Assembly: GCA_023807065.1 (NCBI GenBank)
Contig: JAJJLU010004008.1
Coordinates: 1 to 20,737, forward strand
Length of the DNA stretch: 20,737 nucleotides
Direction: 5' to 3'
Origin: Isotricha intestinalis
Lineage: Eukaryota > Ciliophora > Litostomatea > Vestibuliferida > Isotrichidae
Shown: in pieces, positions 7,347-17,677 of the stretch
Numbering within the stretch: the stretch's first letter is position 1
Layout of the letters: every line of letters starts with the position of its first letter
Notes under the pieces: generated by a model
What the model was told of the DNA's origin: nothing
Database searches by the model: none
The model's input: the letters and a program-made list of their open reading frames with translations, nothing else
Translations under genes and position numbers: made by a program

Positions 7347-8900
7347 TTATGTATAATTTCCTTTATTTGAAACTTTTGTGTACTTTTTAAAAAGATTATA
7401 AATTTGTATTTTTTTTTCAGAGGAAATTTTATGGTTTAAACCTATATTTAAAACTTGAATTGGGATATTATTTTTATTTTTTATTAAATAATCTACAAAA
7501 TAATCATTTAATTGATTACCAAATAAATCAAGTATATATAATTTTTGGAAGATTTGATTCTTAAAAAGAGAAATAATTGTTTCACTTGTAATATCATTAT
7601 TACTTAATGATAACATTTTTAAATTTGTATTCTTAATATCTTTAATAAGTGAAAAAGAATCATCATCATTTAAACCACATAAAGATAAATATAATGCAAT
7701 TAAAGATTTTAAAGAAAAACAAAATTTAATTGCTCTTTTACCAAGTAGATTTTTATTTAAAACTAAATGAGATAAATTTTCTAAATTATTAATTAATTCA
7801 TCATTGAATTCATAATCTTCAATTTGACAATTAGTTAAGTCTAAATATGTTAAACTTGGGTTTTTCCAATTAAATAAATATTTAATACTATGTTTTAAGA
7901 AATTATTTGCCAAATTTAATTTTTTTAAATTCAAAAAATAATTTAATGAATGAGATATTTTTTTAATTGATTCATTTGAGATTTTATTGCTCGATAAATC
8001 TAATGTTATTAAATTTTTACAAAATTCATTTTCTAAAAAAATAGACATTGCATTATCATCTATTTTATTTTTTGATAAATTAATATATGATAAGTTATTA
8101 TAACTATTACTTATTTTTCCTATATTTTTTGCATTGATTGAACATTGAAAAAAAATTAATTTTATTAAATTAGAAGCATCTAAAATTTTTTTATTAAATA
8201 TATCAAGACAATTTAAAGTTAATTTGCATTCTATAAAAGATAGCATTTTAAGATATTTGAAATTAATTTGATCTAAAAGAAAACAAACATCTTTTGTTAA
8301 TTTCATATTTTTAAAGTTAATTTGTTTTAATTCTAGATTATTGAATAAAGAAACTTTTTCTTTATTTGAATTACCAAAAACTTTTAAAAGAACATCAGAT
8401 TGGATTTGAGAAAAAGTTATTCCAGATATCCTTTGAATATTCTCCTTTATAAAATTTATATAATAATTCTTTCCAAACAAATTTTGTTTGAAAAATTTTT
8501 CAGTATACATCAAATTTAAAGTAATTCCAAATTGATTTCTTAATAATAAATAAATAGGATATAATTCATATTCTATCATATTTGCATCATATGTATAATT
8601 ATATTTTAGGGAAAATAATATACAAGTACATAATCCTATTTGTATTTCTTCTAAAGAATTTTCCTTCAATTTTCGCATTAAACGATAATAAAAGTCAAAT
8701 AATTTTTTATTATTTAAAACATCGATTTGATTCTTAAGGAAAAATGAAAAAATTTTATAAGAAGATAATCCAATGTTCAATTTATTTTGAAAATATTTAC
8801 TATTTTTAAATACATTCATTAATTCTCTGATTCCAATATAACCAGATAATAATTTAAATACTGGATTTTTTATTTTCATCAATAGAGAATTTGATTCCAT
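7347..8900 (-). CDS. Leucine-rich-repeat (RNI-like) protein
   Basis: The C-terminal two thirds hold about ten repeats of roughly 25-30 residues with the core LxxLxLxxNxI/L, for example LITLDLSSNKISNESI, LKKLNLANNFLKH, LTYLDLTNCQIEDYE, LKMLSLSNNDITSE and LYILDLFGNQLND. The repeat length and alternating helical halves fit the ribonuclease-inhibitor-like class, a curved protein-binding scaffold. The N-terminal 150-200 residues are helical, with a block of the kind KLLSGYIGIRELMNVF that could be a diverged F-box-like helix pair, which is unproven. An upstream in-frame ATG at 8972 would give 24 more residues (541 total), but these overlap the SLX1 stop and read like translated AT-rich spacer. I therefore prefer the ATG at 8900, which leaves about 50 bp to SLX1. 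No catalytic domain is seen. Partner unknown. Confidence 0.88.
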   Translation of the reverse strand: MESNSLLMKIKNPVFKLLSGYIGIRELMNVFKNSKYFQNKLNIGLSSYKIFSFFLKNQIDVLNNKKLFDFYYRLMRKLKENSLEEIQIGLCTCILFSLKYNYTYDANMIEYELYPIYLLLRNQFGITLNLMYTEKFFKQNLFGKNYYINFIKENIQRISGITFSQIQSDVLLKVFGNSNKEKVSLFNNLELKQINFKNMKLTKDVCFLLDQINFKYLKMLSFIECKLTLNCLDIFNKKILDASNLIKLIFFQCSINAKNIGKISNSYNNLSYINLSKNKIDDNAMSIFLENEFCKNLITLDLSSNKISNESIKKISHSLNYFLNLKKLNLANNFLKHSIKYLFNWKNPSLTYLDLTNCQIEDYEFNDELINNLENLSHLVLNKNLLGKRAIKFCFSLKSLIALYLSLCGLNDDDSFSLIKDIKNTNLKMLSLSNNDITSETIISLFKNQIFQKLYILDLFGNQLNDYFVDYLIKNKNNIPIQVLNIGLNHKISSEKKIQIYNLFKKYTKVSNKGNYT

Positions 8901-8950
8901 AAAAATTTCAATTAAAAAAATTTTATTAAATTTAAATAATTTATTTATAA

Positions 8951-9772
8951 TTAATTTAAACTTTTTATCCATTCACTCCAAATTGAAATTTTTTCACAAA
9001 TAATACATTGAGTATCTTTAGGAATTAAAGCAAATTCTTTATTTTTTTCTAAGTTAGATATTGCTACACAAAACATATGAAATTTAGAAAAGCAATTAGG
9101 ACATTTTACAATATATTCATTATTTAATTCAGTCTTATTTTCTTCTTCTTCATTATTTTCATTTTGACTTTCAGAATTATAATCAGAATCATCTTTATTT
9201 TTATTTTTTAAACTTTTATCAATATCTTCATCACATAAAATACATTTATCTGATATTTCTTTTGGTAATAAATCTTCAAAAATATCATTATTTTCATTTA
9301 TTATTGTTTTTGATAATTCATCTTTAAAATTTTCTTGAGTCACATTTTTTATTATCTTTCTTTCATTCAATTCAATATTTATATTATCAAAAAGATAAAT
9401 ATTTAAATACATTTTTTCAAAAACTTTTGAATTCATAAGAATATTTAAAGCTTTTAATTTAAAATCAAGTGAATTAAAATATTTCTTTGTTTTTTTTCCT
9501 TTAATTTGAATATTTTCAATTTCTTTTGAAATTAAAGTAGATTTAAAAGGGTTTTGCCAAGCCCATTCAAATTTAAGGGCTACTATTTTGTTAGGAAAAT
9601 TAGATATTACTAAAACAATTGTCCAAGGTCTTCTTCTTTTTGTAAATTTTGCCCCTCCTTTAATTAAACCATTATGTTGTCTTATTCTATGAATTGGATC
9701 ATCTGTAAATCCTATATATGTTTCATTTTGATATTTTTGATTTTCAGAACGAAGAATATAACAAAAATACAT
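8951..9772 (-). CDS. SLX1: SLX1 structure-specific endonuclease subunit (GIY-YIG plus RING)
   Basis: SLX1 is the catalytic half of SLX1-SLX4, which cuts branched DNA such as Holliday junctions and 5' flaps during recombination and replication repair. At the N-terminus, FCYILRSENQKY and TYIGFTDDPIHRIRQHN form the GIY-YIG domain, with paired motif tyrosines/glycine, Arg29 or Arg31 in the active-site helix, and the diagnostic FEWAWQNP block bearing the metal-binding Glu69. GGAKFTKRRRPW (39-50) is also typical. The C-terminus holds a complete C4HC3 RING-type set: C177, C180, C224, C227, H232, C235, C256, C259. A disordered Asp/Glu/Asn-rich insert (about 185-217) lies inside the zinc domain. Total length of 273 residues matches the family. 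The ATG follows an AT-rich divergent spacer shared with the TmcB-like gene. An SLX4 partner is not seen in the window. Confidence 0.96.
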   Translation of the reverse strand: MYFCYILRSENQKYQNETYIGFTDDPIHRIRQHNGLIKGGAKFTKRRRPWTIVLVISNFPNKIVALKFEWAWQNPFKSTLISKEIENIQIKGKKTKKYFNSLDFKLKALNILMNSKVFEKMYLNIYLFDNINIELNERKIIKNVTQENFKDELSKTIINENNDIFEDLLPKEISDKCILCDEDIDKSLKNKNKDDSDYNSESQNENNEEEENKTELNNEYIVKCPNCFSKFHMFCVAISNLEKNKEFALIPKDTQCIICEKISIWSEWIKSLN

Positions 9773-10119
9773 ATAGTTAATTTTAATTATTTTAATTTTT
9801 GTTTGTATATTTGAAGTAAAATTATTTTATTTTAAATTTCAGAATTTTAAATATTAAAATAAATCAAAAGAAGAATTATGCTTCTTTTTATCTTTTTTCA
9901 TTATTATAGTATAATAGAATAAATGATAATTATTATAAATAATTATTTTATTTTATTTAATATTGAAAAATCATTATTATTATATTTTGATGATGATTTA
10001 AAATTAAAACTTAACATCAATTATAAAATTATTTAAAATTGTTATGAACATTTTATTTTTTTATAAAATTCAAAAAAAATTGGAATTTAAAATAAAATTA
10101 TTAAATAAATTAAAACAAA
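9773..10119. promoter_or_regulatory. Divergent spacer between SLX1 and the TmcB-like gene
   Basis: This 347-bp, extremely AT-rich interval lies between the start codons of two divergently transcribed genes, so both promoters are expected here. I see A/T runs and short inverted AT stretches but no clear coding segment, RNA gene or nameable factor site. The final bases before the plus-strand ATG are A-rich, as before the C2HC gene. Confidence 0.5.
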
Positions 10120-13100
10120 ATGTATAATAAAGACAATTTTGATCATATTTTTTATAGAATAAAAAAAAGTATCCCATCAAGTTATAATTTATATTTATTA
10201 ATTGCAATTTTAAAAGTATATCCTTTGTTATTATTAACACATACAGGAGGATACACTAATCCTCCTGAGAAATTTATAAAGATTCATACGTATTTTAGAT
10301 ATTTCTCAATTACTTTTTATTTAAATAATTCCCTTTCGGGTTCAAATATTTTGTTAGTTATTGGAATAATTTTAATAATAAATCTCATTTTAATATTATT
10401 ATTAGTTTATTATTTGTCAATAAGTAAAAGTGTAAAAAAAATAGATGAAAATTATGGAGATATATCATCACTTGGATATACTTTTAATATTTTTTCTCAT
10501 TTTGTTTTTTTTAAGTATATTGTTTTATTTCAATTTTTTAACGAAATAAATTTATTTCCTTTGGTTTGTTTAAATAATGTTATTGATTATGATTCAATTA
10601 CAAATAATAAAATCTTTGGGAGTAAAAATATAAAAAATACAGTTGATCATTTATGCGGTGGGAATAAAATTTCTTTTATTGGTATTTCTGTTATAAATCT
10701 TTTAATTGATGTTGGATTTTATTGGTTATTAACTTCAAGATTTTTTGATTTTAATGTTTTAAGTGATTATAATTGGAATTTTTATCCCAATTTTATTTTT
10801 TCATTTGAATTTATGGAAAGCTTTAGTCAATGTTTTTATATTTTATTTCTTTTTTATAAAAATAAAACTTTTCAATTATCTTTAGATATTTTTGTATTGG
10901 TTATCTTTGCACTTAATATATATCAAATGATAGCCAAAAATTTATTTTACACAGCAAATACAGAAAAATTTATTAACATTGCAAAATTTTCAAGGATAAT
11001 CAGTTATTTATCAGCTGGATTTATTGCAATTTTCACTTTTGGTTCAAATTCTTATCCAAATGATATTAATATTATTGTATTAGTTATTATTGAATGTCTT
11101 ATTTCTCTTGCTTTTATTATTTTTTCTCACAGTTGGGATGATGATTATATCAAAAATATTTTAGTAAATCCTTTACAAAATTTAAACGATAAAAATATAT
11201 ATCAAACTTTAATTTTTTTAATCAAAGAATTTAATAGTTTCCAAGATATTAATCAAAAATTTGATGATAATAATTTAGATTTATTTTTAAATAATTATGT
11301 TAATCATTTAAAAATATGTGAAGATATGCATTGTCCTTGTAAAAATTATGTTAAAAAAGTTACTGGTGCTTCTAATACAATTAAAAGTGGTTATACAACA
11401 GTAATTAATTTTACTCATATGAAAAAAGACCAACAAGAAGAATATATTCTTAATAAATTTTTTAATGTTTTAGCTGCTAATATTAATACTACCATTAAAT
11501 ATACAAATAATGTGAATTTAAATAATATTAAAGACTCTCAAAGACAAAAATTAATTTATCAATTGAGAATGAAATTAATTACTGCAGTTAAAAAATTAAT
11601 ATCTTATAAACTAGAAAAATTAACTTATCAAATTGAAAATACATTATCTCAAAATTTTTCAAAAACAACAAAAGATTTTATAAGAATTAATTTTTATAGT
11701 GTTAATATTTTATGTAATCATGCATATTATAAAACTCAATTTTTATATTTTGAATTTTTATCTGATTTTTTTAAAAAAAATGAAAGAATCTATCATTTTA
11801 ACTTAATATATTATCTTTATTTGAAAATGTTTTCAATAAATGAATATAATACACATATGTCTCAAAATCGTTCAGTAAAAAAAGAACATACGGGAAATGG
11901 AATTCATTTAGATTTTAGAACTGTTTTATCTTTATGTGTAAAATATTATGAAATTGAAGATAAATTAATACAAACAGCAATAAATTATAATGATTTTATT
12001 CTTTATTTTACTAGGGATAAAATATTTTTCAATGAATTATTAAAAATAATGAGAAAATTTAAATCAAATTATAAAGGAGTTACAAGATATATTAGTCATT
12101 ATTTTAAAAATGATAAAATTAATAATCTTTTTGTTTGTACTAAATTAATTTTATTTTTTAAAATTTTACATTTTGATATCCCAGAAACACTTCATAATAA
12201 ATTAATAATTCAAATTCATGACACAGATGATAATAATAAAACTCATTCTTATATAGATTCAAATTATTATATGATAATAAATTATTTAAATGGAGATTTT
12301 GTGATTAAATTTATTTCTCATGAATTATTAATTGTTTTAGAATATTCAGAAGAAGAATTAAAAGAGAAAGATTTTCATATTTTAATGCCAGATAAATTAA
12401 GAAGATTACATAAACATATGATAATAAATGAAGTAAAAGGAAAAAATAGTACTTCAGGTGCTAAAGAAATTTTTTTTGTTGCAAAAAAGCAAAATTGTGT
12501 TTTATTTGATATTCAATATAAATTTCTTTTAAATTTAAGAGGTGAAATAACAATATTAACAGTTGTCAATTTAAAAAAACCAAATAAAGATTTTAGAATG
12601 TGTTTTTGTTGTTTAGAAGATCATGGTGATGTTTTAGCAATGAATAAAGAATATGAAGATTATTTTATTTTATCAATGAAATTATTAGAATATGTTAAAA
12701 TTGATACTGAAAAATTAATCCTTCAAAATATGGGAGAAAGAATAAGAAATTTTTTTAAAGATGAAGAAAATACTGATTTTCAAGAACAATTTGATTATGA
12801 ATTATTCCTACAAAGTTTATTTGATGAAGAATTTGAAGTTTTAAAAGAAAAAAATGAATTATTATACAGAAGAAAATATGCAAGATGGGAAGTTTTAAAA
12901 GAAATGAATAGAAAAGGAAGATATTATACTAGATATATAGAATTAAATATAAAACAAAGAGTTTTAGGAAAGAAAAAAATTTATTTTTTAAAATATTCAG
13001 TTAAAATCACTTTATCATTAAGATCAATTGAACCTCATTCAACGACTTTATCATTAATTCATGCAGTTAAAATATCAAAAAGAGAAATGGCAAAATTATC

Positions 13101-16100
13101 TTTTTATAAAGGAGAAGAAATTTATGAAAGTAAAACTGAAAAAGGACAACCTGAAATTCCACTTAATGAATCTCATGATGATTTATTTGAAAGTCAAAGT
13201 CAAATTTCAAGTGCAGTTTCTCAATTAAAAGAAAGAAATTCTGTTAGATTATTTAAACAAAAAAAAAATACTTTTCAATTTTTACCTAAAAGTAAAAATA
13301 TTTTAATATTAATGATTTCTATTGGTATTATTAGTGTTGTGAATGTTATTTATAATATTATTTCTTTAGTTATTAAAAAAAATTATTATAAAAAATTAGA
13401 AAAATTTTTAGTAGTTGATGCTGATAGTATTGTTTTAAAAAATAATATATTTTTACTAACTGAAGGAATGTTAACTTTATCTTTTATTGAAGATGGTATT
13501 ATTGATAGTAAATCCACAAGTTCAACTTTATCTGAATGTTTAAATTTAATTAATACTGAGACAGATATAATGGATCAAGTAACTTATAATATCTCTTATA
13601 TTAATGCAAAATATTTTGAAAAGAATATTGATAATGCTTTAGTTAGTACTACTAATGATTTATCTTATGTTTTTAATGGAGGATATATTTATAAAAAAAC
13701 AGATACTATTTATTATCAAGAATTAACAAGAATTAAAAAATTATCTTTAGATATGACAAATAAATATTCAATGGAGCAAAATATTTCTCTTCCAATAAAA
13801 GAAAAAAAAAATTCAAATATTTATAATTATTTCCTTTTGGATAAATTATTTAAAATTCAACACAATATATCAAGCTATGATATTTTACTTAACGATCAAG
13901 ATATTGCTTTATTCTTTTTAATAAACAACATATTCCCTGAATTTGATGATTATTCAAATTCCCTTATGAAATTATTTGGAAAACAAGTAAAATCAGCTCA
14001 AAATTCCACAATGAGAAATATAATATTTATGAAAATATTAGAATTTATAATAATTTGTTTAATAATAGCAATTGAATGGGTATTTATCTTTTTAGGACAT
14101 GAAAAATCAAAGAAAAAAATGGTTGTTTTACGTCAAAAAATAGAAGTAAATAATATAGAAATGACATTACAAAAAATAGATGAATTTATTCATTTTTCAA
14201 ATAATTTTAATATAGGTTCTCTATATTATATAGCAGATTTAGATTTAAAAAGAGTAGAAAATACAGAAATCAATAATATAACTACAATCGGAACAAGTAG
14301 TATGGGAATGGGAACTTTCCTTAGTCAAACTAATAATATTAAAAAAACAAATTTAACAGAAAATGGAAATGAATCTTCTTTTAATAATAATATTAGAGAT
14401 GGAATTAAAGGAATGAATAGTCAAAAATCAACGAATTTAATTTTTAATAATAATAGTGATAATAGAGTTACTCCTGGAAATACTCCTTTAGGAAATTCAA
14501 CTCCTGGGAATGAACCTGATGGAAAAAAAAATTTATTAAAAGTAATGCATAAATTAGAACAAATTAAAGGTATAAAAAAAACAAAAGATGTGAATGGGAA
14601 TAATAATAATATTAGTAATAATATTTCAAATAATAATAGTGGAAATGCATTACTAGTTTTACCTAATTATGAGAAAAAACCAACTAAAGATTCAAAAATA
14701 AGTAATGAAAGTTCTCAATTATTTAATAATGAAAATATGGGAGAAAATATTGCTTTTGGAAAAAATGATAATGAAGAAAAAAAAAATATGGAAAATTCTC
14801 AAAACAATAATTATTATAATAATAATTTAAATCAAGATCAAGTAAAATCATGTTTTTCAAATAAAAACAAACAAAATAATAATAATATTAATTCTAATAG
14901 TAATAATGATAAAGATAACTCAGAAATAAAACCAGTTCTTAGAGGAAAAGAAGGAAATATAAGAATGAAAGAAGAAATTAAAATAAAATCAAATGAAGGA
15001 AATGAAATAAGTTTAAATGAAAAAATTGAAGATTCAAAAATAAATATTTTAAAAAATGATGAAGGAATTGGATTGATACAACCTACAGGTCAAAAAAAAA
15101 ATAGAGTAACAAAAGTACAATTCAAAGAAAAAAATGTTAGATATTATTCTCCAGGTCAAAATGTTAATGAAACAGTGGATGAAAATTTTAAAAATAGTCA
15201 AAATAAAAATATTGATGATTCTGAAAATGGAAAAGATTTAACAGAATATAAAACAAGTTTAAATAATCCTAATAATAAAAAAAAAGTTAAATATAATTCT
15301 GATAAAGGAAGAGGACCTTCTTCAATTTCTCTTGCAATGAGTGGAATAGGAAAAATAAATAATAGACCTTTGTTAAATGAAATTAAATCTAATAATAATA
15401 GTATAAAGAATATTACTCCTTCTCAAATGAATTCTAGTAATGTTTCAAAAAAAAATTTAATTTCAAGTGATAAAAATCTAACTCCAATTGGAAAGGAAAT
15501 TAAAGAAAAAAGTAGTTATAATGATATAAATAAATTCCAATTAATTGACCAAGGAAAAGCTGTTACAGTTAAAAAATCTCTTAAAACTGATCAAAAGAAT
15601 ATAAATGCAAAAGAAGAAATTATAGAATATAAAATTGATAATATTATTCATAATAATTTCCAAGTTAAAGTTATTTTGCATATTACTTTAGGAATTTTTA
15701 TCATTTTATATGTTATTAGTTTAATTATGAATTTTATTTTCAATAAAAATATTGAAAATGCAAAATTATATACTGTATTATTATATAATAAAACAACATT
15801 ATTAATGGGAAATATTTTAAATTATCAATTTCATGTCATTAGAGATTATCATGATCAAGAAGATGATGAACATAATATTAAATTAGAAGATGGGATTATG
15901 AAATATGAAGAAAACAGAAGATTATTAACTCATTTTGAAACAGAAAAAAATCCTTCAATATTAGAACAAACTTATGAATTTGAAAAAAATTTAAGAGATA
16001 ATAATTTTTGTGATTATTTTTCTCAAAGATATTATAATGAATTTAAAGAAAATAATATAGATAAAGAAAGAGAAGAATGTTTAATTGTAGGAGAACAAAT

Positions 16101-16485
16101 GAATATTAATGGTTTATCAAACGCAGAAAGCTATGTTTTATCTACTTTAATTGTTTTAATAGAAGATTGGAATAATTTATATAAAGCAAAAAAAGATTTA
16201 ACCGAAGATGAAGTTGTTGAACATTTAAAATTTGATAAATTTTATGCAATTACACTAGAAATGGTTTATACCTTTAGAAAATATACTAGATTATTAAATG
16301 TATTTATCATGGATGATATAGGGAAAATTTTTAATAAAATTACTTTTGTAGAAAATATATTTGGATTATGTGGAATAATTTTAAATATAGTATTTCTAGT
16401 TTTAAGTCTTCTTTTTATTATTTATCCTATTAAATCAGTTGAATTATTAATTAGTTGGGTTTCTCATAAAATTATGCAAAATTAA
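10120..16485 (+). CDS. Giant TmcB-like polytopic membrane protein with PAS domain
   Basis: At 2121 residues this dominates the window. The N-terminal 340 residues contain six to eight hydrophobic spans (for example 76-101). A Cys/His cluster, HLKICEDMHCPC near 394-407, and a long helical region follow; both are typical of the tiny-macrocyst (TmcB/TmcC) family. A PAS domain covers about 711-830, with LEYSEEELKEKDFHILMP and FFVAKKQNCVLFDIQY. Next come a span at about 1060-1085, an approximately 215-residue presumed extracytoplasmic loop, and a span at about 1301-1327. A long disordered Asn/Lys/Ser-rich linker (about 1360-1840) leads to a second pair of spans (1849-1875 and 2081-2112) that enclose another loop of about 205 residues. 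Such proteins are known in Dictyostelium and greatly expanded in ciliates; a role in membrane sensing or signalling is inferred from the PAS domain. There is no kinase or cyclase domain. No frameshift or intron is needed. Confidence 0.88.
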   Translation: MYNKDNFDHIFYRIKKSIPSSYNLYLLIAILKVYPLLLLTHTGGYTNPPEKFIKIHTYFRYFSITFYLNNSLSGSNILLVIGIILIINLILILLLVYYLSISKSVKKIDENYGDISSLGYTFNIFSHFVFFKYIVLFQFFNEINLFPLVCLNNVIDYDSITNNKIFGSKNIKNTVDHLCGGNKISFIGISVINLLIDVGFYWLLTSRFFDFNVLSDYNWNFYPNFIFSFEFMESFSQCFYILFLFYKNKTFQLSLDIFVLVIFALNIYQMIAKNLFYTANTEKFINIAKFSRIISYLSAGFIAIFTFGSNSYPNDINIIVLVIIECLISLAFIIFSHSWDDDYIKNILVNPLQNLNDKNIYQTLIFLIKEFNSFQDINQKFDDNNLDLFLNNYVNHLKICEDMHCPCKNYVKKVTGASNTIKSGYTTVINFTHMKKDQQEEYILNKFFNVLAANINTTIKYTNNVNLNNIKDSQRQKLIYQLRMKLITAVKKLISYKLEKLTYQIENTLSQNFSKTTKDFIRINFYSVNILCNHAYYKTQFLYFEFLSDFFKKNERIYHFNLIYYLYLKMFSINEYNTHMSQNRSVKKEHTGNGIHLDFRTVLSLCVKYYEIEDKLIQTAINYNDFILYFTRDKIFFNELLKIMRKFKSNYKGVTRYISHYFKNDKINNLFVCTKLILFFKILHFDIPETLHNKLIIQIHDTDDNNKTHSYIDSNYYMIINYLNGDFVIKFISHELLIVLEYSEEELKEKDFHILMPDKLRRLHKHMIINEVKGKNSTSGAKEIFFVAKKQNCVLFDIQYKFLLNLRGEITILTVVNLKKPNKDFRMCFCCLEDHGDVLAMNKEYEDYFILSMKLLEYVKIDTEKLILQNMGERIRNFFKDEENTDFQEQFDYELFLQSLFDEEFEVLKEKNELLYRRKYARWEVLKEMNRKGRYYTRYIELNIKQRVLGKKKIYFLKYSVKITLSLRSIEPHSTTLSLIHAVKISKREMAKLSFYKGEEIYESKTEKGQPEIPLNESHDDLFESQSQISSAVSQLKERNSVRLFKQKKNTFQFLPKSKNILILMISIGIISVVNVIYNIISLVIKKNYYKKLEKFLVVDADSIVLKNNIFLLTEGMLTLSFIEDGIIDSKSTSSTLSECLNLINTETDIMDQVTYNISYINAKYFEKNIDNALVSTTNDLSYVFNGGYIYKKTDTIYYQELTRIKKLSLDMTNKYSMEQNISLPIKEKKNSNIYNYFLLDKLFKIQHNISSYDILLNDQDIALFFLINNIFPEFDDYSNSLMKLFGKQVKSAQNSTMRNIIFMKILEFIIICLIIAIEWVFIFLGHEKSKKKMVVLRQKIEVNNIEMTLQKIDEFIHFSNNFNIGSLYYIADLDLKRVENTEINNITTIGTSSMGMGTFLSQTNNIKKTNLTENGNESSFNNNIRDGIKGMNSQKSTNLIFNNNSDNRVTPGNTPLGNSTPGNEPDGKKNLLKVMHKLEQIKGIKKTKDVNGNNNNISNNISNNNSGNALLVLPNYEKKPTKDSKISNESSQLFNNENMGENIAFGKNDNEEKKNMENSQNNNYYNNNLNQDQVKSCFSNKNKQNNNNINSNSNNDKDNSEIKPVLRGKEGNIRMKEEIKIKSNEGNEISLNEKIEDSKINILKNDEGIGLIQPTGQKKNRVTKVQFKEKNVRYYSPGQNVNETVDENFKNSQNKNIDDSENGKDLTEYKTSLNNPNNKKKVKYNSDKGRGPSSISLAMSGIGKINNRPLLNEIKSNNNSIKNITPSQMNSSNVSKKNLISSDKNLTPIGKEIKEKSSYNDINKFQLIDQGKAVTVKKSLKTDQKNINAKEEIIEYKIDNIIHNNFQVKVILHITLGIFIILYVISLIMNFIFNKNIENAKLYTVLLYNKTTLLMGNILNYQFHVIRDYHDQEDDEHNIKLEDGIMKYEENRRLLTHFETEKNPSILEQTYEFEKNLRDNNFCDYFSQRYYNEFKENNIDKEREECLIVGEQMNINGLSNAESYVLSTLIVLIEDWNNLYKAKKDLTEDEVVEHLKFDKFYAITLEMVYTFRKYTRLLNVFIMDDIGKIFNKITFVENIFGLCGIILNIVFLVLSLLFIIYPIKSVELLISWVSHKIMQN
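14593..14645 (+). repeat. AAT-rich (poly-Asn) low-complexity tract in the TmcB-like gene
   Basis: Runs of AAT codons encode an Asn-rich stretch interspersed with Ile, Ser and Gly inside the disordered linker. Similar tracts recur at about 14806-14900 and 15390-15405. They are likely unstable microsatellites and length-variable. The frame stays open through all of them. Confidence 0.7.
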
Positions 16486-16750
16486 TTTTTATATTTCGTT
16501 ATTTTAATATAAATAAATAAGAAATTGAATATTTTCTTAATAAAGTATATATATTTAATATTTAAAAATAATTTTTTCAATCATTATTTGATAAATGCTA
16601 ATTATTTTAAAAGAATATAACACAACTAAAAATCACCATCTTATAATAAATTAAAATATTATATATATTTTAATAAAAATAAATTATTACAAATCTATAT
16701 ATAACCAACTCTATTTTTATAATCAATTTTAAGTCATTACCTAAAAAAAT
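16486..16750. other. Convergent spacer after the TmcB-like gene
   Basis: This 265-bp AT-rich interval lies between two converging 3' ends: the TmcB-like gene and the basic low-complexity gene. Apart from A/T runs and ATAT tracts nothing is recognised. It must hold both 3' UTRs. Confidence 0.5.
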
Positions 16751-17677
16751 TTACATAGTTTGCTTTGGAGGAAGTTTAATGAATTCAAAATTATTTTTTT
16801 TTTCATCTATTAATCCATCATATTCATAAGGAATATTCATAATTAAACTTCTTTGAGTGCAATTATTATTATCATTATAAGAAATTTGAGAAATTTGATT
16901 TTTACAAAATAAATTATGAGTACTGTCAATCATATTATTTTTATAAAAACTTACTCCAGAATGAATTGAAGCTGCATATTGACTTGAAGAATAAATTACA
17001 GGTGAACTTTCAATTATTGTATCTTTTTCAATTCTATGTTTTTTATTTTCTTTATTTAATGATTTAAATGAACTTTTTTTTTTTATATTTGAATCATTAT
17101 TATTACATTTTTTAATATTTCTTTCTAAAGCTGACAAATTCCCATGTGATTTAAATGCTACAGATTTATAAAATGATTTTGACTTTTTTTTCTGTCTTTT
17201 TCTATATATTAAAGTTTTAGCAGTTTTTCTTAAAAATTCTATTGAATAATTTATTTTATTATTTTCATTATTAGATTCAATTAATTCACTTGAAATATTT
17301 TTATCTAAAATTGATGTATCATTTGTATCATTTGATAATTTATGATATTCATCTTTTTCAATATCTTTTTCAAAGTTTTTATTTTTTTTAAATGATACTA
17401 AAATTTTATTTATTTTAAATCCTGGTTCTAAAAGAGGACTATTTTCAAATTCATTTTTTACAATATTATCATCAATAAAAGTTGTATATTTTCTCCTACT
17501 TGAAGAAAAAACACATGGATTTTCTATAATTATTTCAATATTATTATATGATTCATAAATTTTTTTTGAAGATATTGAATTAATTTTTGTTGGTAATGAT
17601 ATAAAATAAGGAATTTCTGAACTTATTTTCAATAATAAATGTGTTCTTACTTCATTGGCTTTATTTTTAGATGACAT
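16751..17677 (-). CDS. Basic, Ser/Asn/Lys-rich protein of unknown function
   Basis: I do not recognise this 308-residue protein. Its first 90 residues look partly ordered (LLLKISSEIPYFISLPTKI, then NNIEIIIENPCVF). The rest is low-complexity and probably disordered. A dense basic stretch, RKRQKKKSK at about 159-167, and further Lys-rich clusters to residue 217 could serve as a nuclear localisation or nucleic-acid-binding signal. Many Ser-rich patches suggest phosphorylation. No domain, signal peptide or membrane span is seen. The start at 17677 is followed by MSSKNKANEV and preceded by AT-rich spacer, and the stop is TAA. It lies 148 bp downstream of the RING gene on the same strand. Codon use is like its neighbours, which supports it being a real gene. 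Confidence 0.65.
   Translation of the reverse strand: MSSKNKANEVRTHLLLKISSEIPYFISLPTKINSISSKKIYESYNNIEIIIENPCVFSSSRRKYTTFIDDNIVKNEFENSPLLEPGFKINKILVSFKKNKNFEKDIEKDEYHKLSNDTNDTSILDKNISSELIESNNENNKINYSIEFLRKTAKTLIYRKRQKKKSKSFYKSVAFKSHGNLSALERNIKKCNNNDSNIKKKSSFKSLNKENKKHRIEKDTIIESSPVIYSSSQYAASIHSGVSFYKNNMIDSTHNLFCKNQISQISYNDNNNCTQRSLIMNIPYEYDGLIDEKKNNFEFIKLPPKQTM

Noticed and set aside
8901..8972. N-terminal 24 residues of the LRR protein as part of the gene.
   Set aside because: They overlap the SLX1 stop region and have the Lys/Asn/Ile/Phe make-up of translated spacer; the ATG at 8900 begins clearly coding sequence.
14590..15640. The Asn/Lys-rich section of the giant gene as a separate gene, intron or frameshift product.
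   Set aside because: The frame is open throughout, it lies between matched pairs of membrane spans, and poly-Asn linkers are usual in AT-rich protist proteins.
733..16485. Tetrahymena/Paramecium-type code (TAA and TAG as Gln).
   Set aside because: uS8 ends in TAA exactly at its conserved terminus, and long genes, including one of 2121 codons, contain no in-frame TAA or TAG and use CAA for Gln.
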